A stretch of DNA of 64,000 nucleotides, taken from Dirofilaria immitis (Eukaryota; Nematoda; Chromadorea; Rhabditida; Onchocercidae). A program made the position numbers and the translations under genes. The DNA lies in the NCBI GenBank assembly GCA_024305405.1, contig JAKNDB010000068.1, positions 11,529,501 to 11,593,500 of the forward strand, read 5' to 3'. The notes below the pieces were generated by a model. The model ran no database searches. It worked only from the letters and a program-made list of their open reading frames with translations, and had not been told where the DNA came from. Positions within the stretch are counted from its first letter, which is position 1; each line of letters begins with the position of its first letter. Positions 54,601 to 64,000 of the stretch are shown here, one piece after another.

Positions 54601-56803
54601 ATGACAATAATTAATTTTTTTAATTTTAGTCATCCTAATACTGTTTATACCATTCGTGCGTTAGAAAAACGAAAGAGAATTGATTTCATAGGCATTTATG
54701 AAATTCATGAATTGACCAATTTTGTTATACGTTCATCTTTACCATCAGTAGTAAGTAATACTTTGGAAATATTTTACTTCTTTTTTCTAATTTATTGTTT
54801 TAAAGTTATTTGATTTTTTCTTGTTTTTAAAATTTTGATAGTCTCTTGAATAATTAATAAAAATTGTTTTTTTTTTTTTGGAGTATGAAGAAATCTATTG
54901 TGTCATTTATAAAGTGATGATTTGTTTACATACATTTTTTCTTTAGGATAATGTTTTAATCATATATTTATTTTGATAATATATCGAATAAATTTTTTTA
55001 TTTATCATTTGGGACATTTTATAATAACTTCATTTTATATTGTGCATAATAGTTAATCTTTTAGATAGATATAAGTAATGGATTTACATCGGATATCTTG
55101 ACACATCAAATGCAACCATTAGTTTTATTCGTAGATGATGGCAGTGAAGAGGAAAAATCAAAATTTGCAGAATTGTGTGCAAAATCATCATATATAATTT
55201 GTACAACTATTATTATTAAGTAATTTTTCATTTCCCAACAATAATTGATTAATTTCTGTTTTAAAAGAAGCATTAAAATTTATTTAAAAAATGCTTTATT
55301 TTCATATAACTTAAAAAACTTGTATTTATTCGTATGTAAATATAAGCATATATTTTAGTTCTCATTATTTCATTATTATTATTTAATTTTTATTCATTGT
55401 TATTGTTTTTAGCCTATTTATTATTATCACATATATTATTTTATCTCGGGAATTGCATATGTTTACAGAAATATATCATAATATATATTTTTTAATGTCG
55501 TCGATTTATATTTCAATTTATCTGTTATTATTATTTTAAAATTTAATATATCAACGATATGTTTGAGATAAGCCTTATATAATAAACATCGTTCAGTATA
55601 ATTATATATGCATATTATATATATTTATATATATCTTTCGATGTGATTTTGTAAATTAAAATGCTAGAACGTAAGCACTAGCCAAAATTCTGTTCAACAG
55701 TTTTTTAAAAACCATTTATGTTTAATGATTTCAGTTCGAAGTCAAAGACAGTTGATGAAATAATTCATTCCCTGCAGGCTAATGATGATTCCAACAGATT
55801 AATCATTTTTCTGAAGGTATGTTCCCGAAATTGATTATGTTTTTATTTAATATTAAATCATTTTGAAATTAGAGTGAAAGTCCTTTTTTATTGGATTTTG
55901 GAATTTTATCAAATTGTTGGTTAATAATTAATGATTTTAATTCAAAAAATAAAAATAAATTTCAAATTTTGATTGAAATGTGTTGAGAAATATGTTATTA
56001 ATTCAGCTTAAAAAAGAAACACATGAAATTACTACGGAAATGAGCGGAAATAATTGGTTATTATTTTTAATATAATGCTTAATAATTGTTTTTCAGGAGA
56101 AAATTTATGCATTGAAGGTCAAGAATATCCTAGAAAGCGAAAGTTTACTGCAGCTTATTGCTCTTGCTACTATTGAAAAACCGATAAGTTTGGATTTAAA
56201 CATTTGAATGTTTCATCAATGCTATTTCGAAATTATATGGTTATTGTTAATTACACACAAGACAATATGTGAAACATCTGGGATAAAATTTTATTTTAAT
56301 TCTAAAATTTGATCAAGGATTCTAATTGGAATTCTTTTTTCTTCAAATACTATTCTGATAAAGGCTTTAGCGCATGACAGCAAAAATATCTTAATGAATG
56401 TTTTAAATCAGAAAAGTCATTACAATTTCTGCAATTTTAAAGGTTTGGGAAAATATTTGATTTGTTTAATATTTAATTTCTAAAGAAACAGAAAAGAAAT
56501 CTTCAGGTATATTAAGTGTTGAAGATGTTCATCCACTTCGATATGTACAAGTAGCGCAAATAAATGAAATATTCGGAGAACAGTTGATTGAAATTCCCTC
56601 TGAAGTACAAATTATTCATCGATCATATTGGGTAATTTTGCTTAAGCTTAAGTAATACTATTTCGTTAAAATTTTAATTCTTCAGAAAAGTATAAGAAGA
56701 ATTATTTCAGGACAAAGGTAACAAAGTGGATGATGCTGCTGATTATGGTGGTTGTCCGGTAATGGCAAAAGCTCGGCAAATGATGATGAAAGATGAACTT
56801 TGA
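48669..56803 (+). CDS. ER-lumenal thioredoxin-fold protein, TXNDC16-like, KDEL-ended
   Basis: Exon 1 (48669-48730) is a signal peptide, MQAMYFSCSYFFILFIETIV, spliced into SAECPRKR. Further exons: 49904-50172, 50558-50640, 50969 to about 51055, 51445-51515, 51744-51837, 51961-52177, 52594-52831, 53526-53586, 53929-54072, 54630-54750, 55065-55219, 55735-55816, 56097-56187, 56507-56631 and 56711-56803. The protein ends MMMKDEL, an ER-retrieval signal. Several segments look like redox-inactive thioredoxin folds (INEDQLTFVLFWNI, AITIGVFDDRNSDEAKIF, MQPLVLFVDDGSEEEK), and I see no CxxC active site. The order and spacing resemble TXNDC16, including VEKINCIENEQPKC. Frame slips at 50031 (GG) and 53929, and near the 51055/51445/51744 junctions. 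Role inferred: folding or chaperone work in the ER, not redox catalysis. Confidence 0.72.
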
Positions 56804-58498
56804 CACTGCTTATTTATGTATTGGATAATATACGAATCAATTATTTAATTTTGGAATAAATGTTTGGAAATTTTTACTTCAGGTTTAATAATATCTTTTG
56901 GAATTTGAAAATTAATATTTTAATGTGTTATGAAGTTGGGATTTTTGCATTTTCTACTTATTCATCCACAGTCGTATTCAATGGCAAGTCAGCTTTAATG
57001 CAGTCGCCATATTTTTGCATCAGGTCTATTGCTTTGGTTATCTAAATGATATTTTTATTATCTTCTTATTTCCTTTTTTTTTTTAAATTATCAAGACTTA
57101 TCAGTGTTTGTATTATTCTGTGAAATGATTCAGTAATTATTCATTTTAATTCATTGGTGGAAAAATTTTTATATTTATCGAAAACTATTGATCTAAAAAC
57201 TTTTATAAAAATTATCTTCGTATTCATGAAAAAGAAATGAAAATAGTCTGGGATTTGTTTGGCTAAACTATCTCAGAAACTTATGTTCTAAATTTCACTT
57301 TAATTTACAATTTATCAAAAATTATTAATATAAGGAAATTATAATTTTTCAAATGCATATATATATATATATATGTTTACTTTATTAATACGCTGATATT
57401 AAAACAAATGAATCATAATGATATTTCCTTGCTTTGATAAAAACAAAATTTAATCAACGAACGATATAAGGATTCATCGCAAACAGAAGCGATCCATATG
57501 GAAATTTTCTTAATCAAAAATTTTATTTCCAGAATTAATTAACAAAAGAAGAAAAATTTCTTAGTAAATGATAATTGTAATAAGACGCAGAATGATACAA
57601 TGATAGAAATAATAAAAATAAAAAAAGAACACCGTTTCATCATAACAATAAGATGGAATTTACATGACACTGTATGAGACTTAACTTTTATAATAGCACC
57701 ACCGTTACTGTACAAAATGCATCGCTGTTGGCAAAATTATTATTATCAGCCAAATCCATAAGTTTGATGAAGTACCACATATTTGTCCTGATTCTAAAAA
57801 GTAGAAAGAGATCATTTTTATTTTCATCTGAAATATTTTTTCCAAAAAGTTGCATTAGAGAAGCTTGCAATCAAATTTTGCAGTAATTTCAGTGTGCTTT
57901 TGTTTTCGTCATTTATGAAATAATTGTTTTCAAAAAAGATTTGCAACAAAAGGAAAAATTATAATTGAATGAATTTATGATTGCATAAAATTGATATGCT
58001 ATTAATGAAGGAATAATTTAGATGAAATAAATTTAAATTTTAAAGAAATAATAAGTTAATAAAGATGAGAAGTATTAAGAAAAAGCAATTCAATAAGGCA
58101 GATAAGTGGTGAAGAATAATTTTTAAAAGAAGTATTTCATTTTTGCAAATATTTAAAAGTAAAAGGAACAGATCGGTGTGATAGTTAAGGCAAAGGAAAT
58201 GCTGCATAAAGAAATAAGAAACAGATACGGAAACAGAAAAAGAAAGGAATATGAGTGAAAAAGGGAAAAGAAGGAATATGTTTTTATCTAATTAATATAA
58301 AGAAAAAATCGTGATAGTCAGATGAAATCATGATTCTCCTAGCTTGTATGACTTTTCTTCTCTTGTTTTTATGATTTGTTTTTATGAAAAAAGAAAACTG
58401 TTTTTATAAATTTTCTTAATTTTCTTAATTATAATGAAAAATAAGAAATAAAATTATCGGAACGGCGAATATTTAGAATAAAGGAAATGAAAAATGAA
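56804..58498. other. convergent intergenic region
   Basis: Lies between the 3' ends of the TXNDC16-like and Cys-rich genes. No supported exon; an (AT)n run at 57357-57374. Confidence 0.5.
56855..56860 (+). terminator. poly(A) signal of the TXNDC16-like gene
   Basis: AATAAA about 50 bases after the stop codon at 56803. Confidence 0.6.
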
Positions 58499-61400
58499 TT
58501 AATCAAAATTATGAACCAACAAAATTTCTTCTAAAGCTAAACTTTTTCCGAAAAAATTTGAAATTTTAGAGGAAACATTACCTTTCATCTTCAATGTTTT
58601 ACTATTAACTGTAGTATTTGATTCAGGCTCCGATGATGAGCCCAGAGATGGTTGCACAGAGAGAGTGGAATCGACTGTACTGGTTGGTTCAGTATTCGAT
58701 TCTAGAATTGATAGTATTGTTGATGACATATCTGTTCTCTGAATGAATTCGGTGTCAGATGCAGGGGCTGACTTCGACTGTGGTATGGTTTGTAGTTCGA
58801 ATTCCGGTATAAGCATATTACTGGTAGTGGATTCTGGAAAACTGTTAGATGCTGATAAATCAGAATCAAATTCTGGGAACGACGAAGTCGCAATAATAGA
58901 AGATTGAGTGTTAGAGGAACTAAATGACGATATAGTCTGATCGATTGAGATGTGTGTTGGACCGGAATCAAGTGAGAAATCCTCTTCCGTTTTTGAATTT
59001 TTAATCATATTGTATCCGGAAATCGAAATCGAGCAGCTAGGATCGAACTTTCGGACCCATATGAGAAGCATGCTCACAACATGTTTTAAAGCTTGTTCGG
59101 TGCACTGCGCGGATAATTCTGATGCTGCACATGAAAGCATAGTCTCTAGGCTGGAATGGAAGTTAAATTTATTTTTTAAATTAAAATTTATGTCCTCAAA
59201 AATTTAACTTTAAGTTATCTTTGCTCAAAACATATCTTTTGCAGTTTCTGATTTTACAGTTCTTCAGAAATACTTCAGAGAAGAGAAAATTTTTCACTTC
59301 AATTAAGTCGAATTTTTCAAAATCGAATCTTTCAAAAGATCCATGTTATCAAAATATCTGAAATTCCAGTGGTATTATTTTGAAGACGAAAAGTTGTGCT
59401 ATCGTTTTAAATTAGCATTGTAATGAAAATCGTTTCGTTGTCATAAAAATTATGATAATAATGGATCCATTAATGTGCTCATGATTAAATAGTAGATATT
59501 TGGAATCAATAAAGTTTATTTGAATATTTGATAGATTTTTAAGAATTGATATAATTGATAAATTGGATGTGCTAGTTTTCTTTGAGAAATATTTTGAAAA
59601 AATTCTTATTCTTTTCATTAAATCAAAATTGTTATTCCACAAAAAAATTTAAATTCAATATGAAACGTTAGCAATTTATATCTATTATTCTTCTTTTATT
59701 AATATAAACAGTTATTTTCCAAAAATATTCTTTTTTAAAGAAATAATTAAAAAATAATAATTCAAAAAATTTTTGAAAATTCAATTTAAGTTACCCCAAT
59801 TCAAAAAATCTTTCAATAAATATACACTTAATGAATGAAATAACATTAAACTAACGTTGAACAAACTTTTGTGAACTATCCTTGATCAATAAATCTAAGC
59901 TAGTAAAAGGTTCATTGCATTTTTGGCCAATATCAGTATTGATAAATTGGGTAAGGCAAGGTAAGAAAGATTTTGTTTTTGCTTTTCATTTCCACATATT
60001 GTTTGAAAAAGTGCCATATTTGCTGATGAAATAGGTTCTACACGGCATGACATATTTGTTATACAATTTTCGTAATCTTTTATTACTTCGCAAAATTCAT
60101 TCCATTGTGAACTATTTCTGTAATAATAATAAGTAAAATTTTTTTATCATAAAATTATAAAAATGTTTAATTTATCAGTAATAGTTACAAAATTTATTTT
60201 TCTTTTTCAAATTACAAAAATATTTCACAAATTTTGTTTAAAAATTAGTATATAATATAATATAACAGTATAATATAATATAATATAACAGTATAATATA
60301 ATATAATATAATATAATATAATATAATATAATATAATATAATATAATATACAGTATAATATAATATAATATAATATAATATAATATAATATAATATAATA
60401 TAATATAACAGTATAATATAATATAATATAATATAATATAATATAATATAATATAATATAATATAATATAATATAATATAATATAATATAATATAATATA
60501 ATATAATATAATATAATATAATATAATATAATATAATATAATATAATATAATATAATATAATATAATATAATATAATATAATATAATATAATATAATATA
60601 ATATAATATAATATAATATAATATAATATAATATAATATAATATAATATAATATAATATAATATAATATAATATATATATATAATATAATATAATATAAT
60701 ATAATATAATATAATATAATATAATATAATATAATATAATATAATATAATATAATATAATATAATATAATATAATATAATATAATATAATATAATATAAT
60801 ATAATATAATATAATATAATATAATATAATATAATATAATATAATATAATATAATATAATATAATATAATATAATATAATATAATATAATATAATATAAT
60901 ATAATATAATATAATATAATATAATATAATATAATATAATATAATATAATATAATATAATATAATATAATATAATATAATATAATATAATATAATATAAT
61001 ATAATATAATATAATATAATATAATATAATATAATATAATATAATATAATATAATATAATATAATATAATATAATATAACAGTATAATATAATATAATAT
61101 AATATAATATAATATAATATAATATAATATAATATAATATATATATAACTACTTGATTATATTGCTTGATTAATAATACATATTAATTAATATGAAAAAT
61201 AATAGTTAGTAGAAATAGTTTGAATATTTCTCGTGTGACTTATGCATATCACTTTTATTTGATGTAATACTATAATTCCTTTATTTCATAAAAATGGAAG
61301 ATTTGAAGAAATGCGGATTATTTGAAAGAATGTAATTATACTAGTGCAAAACTGGTATTATTGTTCAATAAATAATATATATAATTATTGCGAAAAATCT

Positions 61401-63840
61401 TTCCAATCTAATTATGATATTAATGATTCTTTATAATAATTAATAATCAAAATAATAAATGATATGAACATTATTATTTCAATGAAAAGATGGTTAATTA
61501 CCAAATAATAATTGAAACCTGATAAATGAAAATGGTGTGAAGGTAAAATGGTCAATAAAATTTTCGCATTGCAAATATTCAATAATACCAGCTTCGTTGC
61601 AACTTGTTTTTACTGATGCTATAGGAATTTGAATATTGCATGATTTATTTAGCTATAATAATATAATTAATTAGTTTTTATTAGGAATAATATTTTTAGA
61701 TTGAAAATAATTAAAAGATAAAATTAATAAAACCATTTAATTTAGTAATAAATAAATTAAAAAATGCAATAATGATATCGTACCCGATTAGCGAATATAT
61801 GCATACCCTCGAAAGATAATGTCAATGCTTCATATCCACAAGTGTTGTAAATATGTGGTGCAGCGCAATTAGCGACACTTGTCAAAAATGAACATTGTTG
61901 ATCTGATGCTATTGCTAAGAATGATGCTAGACACTTTGACCCCTATGATAATTTTTAATTGATAAGTTATATTTTTAAGATAAAATCAACATGATAAAAA
62001 GGATAAATGGAAAAAAATTTTTTGAAGAAAATCAGATAAGTTTTATTCATTTCTTTAAACCAAAATTTTTTAATTTAAATTTGCTATAATAAAAAATAAT
62101 GTATAATTAATTTCAAGTATTTAATAATATACCTGTGGTGAGGTGATAACAGATGTAAGACACATGGAATGCTTTTTGTACATATCACGTCTCATACAAA
62201 TAAATTCAACTAATGAATTCAATGCTTTCTGTTTATTTGTTTCACATGCGAGATATGAACAGGTGATTAATTTTGATGCATCGATGCATAGCTGTAAAAT
62301 ATTTGAAATAAAATTTACTTTTTCAATAATTTTTAAACTTTTATAATATAACCTATCTTTTCTTGAAAAAATAAATAGGAAAATCATTTATTGATTCTTT
62401 TTCATTCTTTTATTTCTTATATGCTAACAATAAATATTGCCACTTTGCCTAATTGAATTATTCTAAGAAATAAATATTTTTATCAAAGAAGATAAAACAA
62501 TTATATTTATTTATAATTTTAAATTAAACATTATAAGTCAAAATTAATCATCCCTGTTCATTTAATGCATTCATAAATAAATATGTATAATATAAATTGA
62601 TATTAAATCGTCAAATTTTAAAATTTAAAAATCAAAATTTTTATTTTTGTTTTCGAAACTTTTGAAAATTCACAATTTCTAAATAAATTAATTTAATAAA
62701 AAAAAGCTATAGTACCATATCGATATTAGATGGATCTCTTAGCAGTGTAATTGGTAACATTCGATAATTTCGATAAAACTCTCCGACACATTCCGCATGT
62801 TTCTGCTGCACTTCGCTATTACATCCTTGTGATATATCATAATTAACTGATATTAATTGATCGTTAAGCAAGATTGGACATATATCATTTGCGCTAATAG
62901 CACGCAATATATTTACAGGTGTTTGACCACAATTTTGTACAACAATATGCTCAACACATTTTATAAATTGTGGTAAAACACGACGTAATGCAATAAGATT
63001 GAATTGTTTCAATGTTGCTATTGTTGATCGTAAACATTTGCCAAATTCGGGTATTGACGCCTATAAAATAGATAATTAAATGTATTTAAAAAAAAAAAAA
63101 AAGATTAATAACAAATTAATATGTTAATAAAAATTAATGAAAAATATTTTTTTTATTTGTAATAATTTCTTATTCCTTCTCATGGTGTAATATTAAAATT
63201 ACTCTAAGATAATTAATTGTTGAATAATTTCAAATTATAATTTTTCATTTTATTAATTTTTATCATATAATTTGTTCAATCTTTAATTTTATTTTTCCAA
63301 CTACCACTTTTATAGTATCATTGTTTAAGGTTTCAAAATTTAATATTAATTTTTAATTCAATTTGATTTTTTTAAAAAAAATTTTTATATTATTATCTAT
63401 TTTTTTCATAATAATTAACAAATATTAAAGTCGCTGCTGCTTGTTTCAAAAAAAATTATTTGTGAATTAAAAAAATTTTTCAAAATTAAAAAAGAAAGAA
63501 AGAGGAAAACGACCTGTCTAAAAACGCAAGCTAAATTATCATCGATTGCTTTGGCAGTATCAGGTTGACTACAAACTCCATTACTGGCCTGGATTAGGCA
63601 ACTTGAAACAGTACATTGTTGTTCTGACTGCATCTTTATTAGTGGTCTTAAACAATGCCTGAATTCGTTAGTCAAATTACAACCTTCAGCAAATACTGGT
63701 GCCAAGTACTTAACGTTGGCCAAAAATTGTTGCAATCCACCCTGTAAATTTGATAAATATAAGCTCGAGAATAATAAAGTTAATTAAAATTATGTTCCAT
63801 TATTATAACTTAGTATATTCCTTGTCCTTCAGAATTAATT

Positions 63841-63887
<47 letters not shown>

Positions 63888-64000
63888 CTTTGTGTTAATC
63901 GAGAATGAAATCAAAAGATTTGAAATTACTTCAAATAATTCATCAATCCTGGAAGCTAATTCATTAATTGGTGCACCACATTGATCGATACGAGCATTTT
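58499..64000 (-). CDS. modular cysteine-rich, probably secreted nematode protein (5' end off window)
   Basis: Exons (minus): 64000-63930, 63741-63514, 63060-62716, 62291-62133, 61943-61784, 61652-61519, 60117-59856 and 59150-58499. Successive exons repeat a Cys module of the type C..C(5-10)C...C with regular helical spacing, for example EGCNLTNEFRHCLRPL/QQCTVSSC/GVCSQP, GKCLRS/FIKCVEH/QNCGQTP/DICP, LCIDASKLITCSYLACE/EFICMRR/HSMC and NEFCEVIKDYENCITNMSC/ICG. The last exon adds a Ser/Thr/Pro-rich tail of about 150 residues with no Cys, like a glycosylated stalk. Phases agree except for one-base loss at 59976-59980 and a slip at the 59856/59150 junction. The layout recalls nematode DUF19 (T20D4.11) or CPG4-type extracellular proteins; I cannot choose between these. 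The signal peptide, if any, is beyond base 64000. Confidence 0.65.
60249..61148. repeat. (AATAT)n satellite-like array, about 900 bp
   Basis: Near-perfect pentanucleotide tandem array in the intron between exons 61652-61519 and 60117-59856 of the Cys-rich gene. Interrupted by several ACAGT insertions (about 60264, 60290, 60350, 60408 and 61080) and one ATATATATAT slip near 60671. The true length may be collapsed or expanded in assembly. Confidence 0.97.
63847..63884. repeat. (AT)n microsatellite
   Basis: About 19 AT dinucleotides in the intron between 63930 and 63741 of the Cys-rich gene. Confidence 0.9.

Noticed and set aside
60249..61148. CRISPR or origin-like array
   Set aside because: A simple pentanucleotide satellite in a eukaryotic intron; no spacers or repeats of CRISPR type.

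Overview
This is an AT-rich (roughly 70% A+T by eye), intron-dense eukaryotic window from a nematode, most likely a clade III (filarial/spirurid) species. The evidence is short exons bounded by GT..TTTCAG introns, TTTCAG-type acceptors directly 5' of several start codons (the pattern left by spliced-leader trans-splicing), and nematode-flavoured gene families. I see no bacterial operons, CRISPR arrays, tRNAs, rRNAs or intact transposons.

Layout, left to right. (1) 567-3125, minus: N-terminal and central exons of a site-2 protease (S2P/MBTPS2); its 3' end lies off the left edge. (2) 4169-8253, plus: a HECT-like E3 ligase of the UBE3D family, head-to-head with S2P. (3) 9625-14406 and 16147-22475, both minus: a tandem pair of secreted S28 serine carboxypeptidases (prolyl carboxypeptidase/DPP2 type). 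(4) 23750-27098, minus: an SH2 + tyrosine-kinase-like gene whose kinase domain has lost every catalytic motif. (5) 29909-36289, minus: a myotubularin of the MTMR6/7/8 group with a C-terminal FYVE finger (mtm-6 type). (6) 37142-39201, minus: an unrecognised two-exon gene of 117 codons. (7) 42108-47140, plus: the 60S-biogenesis rRNA methyltransferase Spb1/FTSJ3. (8) 48669-56803, plus: a signal-peptide, KDEL-ended, thioredoxin-fold protein resembling TXNDC16. (9) 58499-64000, minus: a modular cysteine-rich, probably secreted protein with a Ser/Thr-rich tail, open at the right edge; one intron holds about 900 bp of pure (AATAT)n.

The most important reading note is that the conserved reading frames are broken again and again by apparent loss of ONE base, nearly always within a short homopolymer. 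I count about 23 such sites in all nine recognisable genes, always a loss and never a gain. This looks like base-calling or assembly error rather than nine independent pseudogenes, so single-ORF views of this window badly understate the genes. Two real-looking exceptions are in-frame stop codons that are not homopolymer losses: a TAG in the pseudokinase and a TGA in the second S28 gene.

The genes are not functionally linked, as is usual for a nematode autosomal segment. Several concern membrane and secretory biology (S2P, MTM-6, TXNDC16-like, the S28 enzymes and the Cys-rich protein), but I see no operon-like spacing that would make this more than coincidence. The best candidate for something undescribed is the SH2-pseudokinase gene, followed by the modular Cys-rich protein and the 117-codon orphan.
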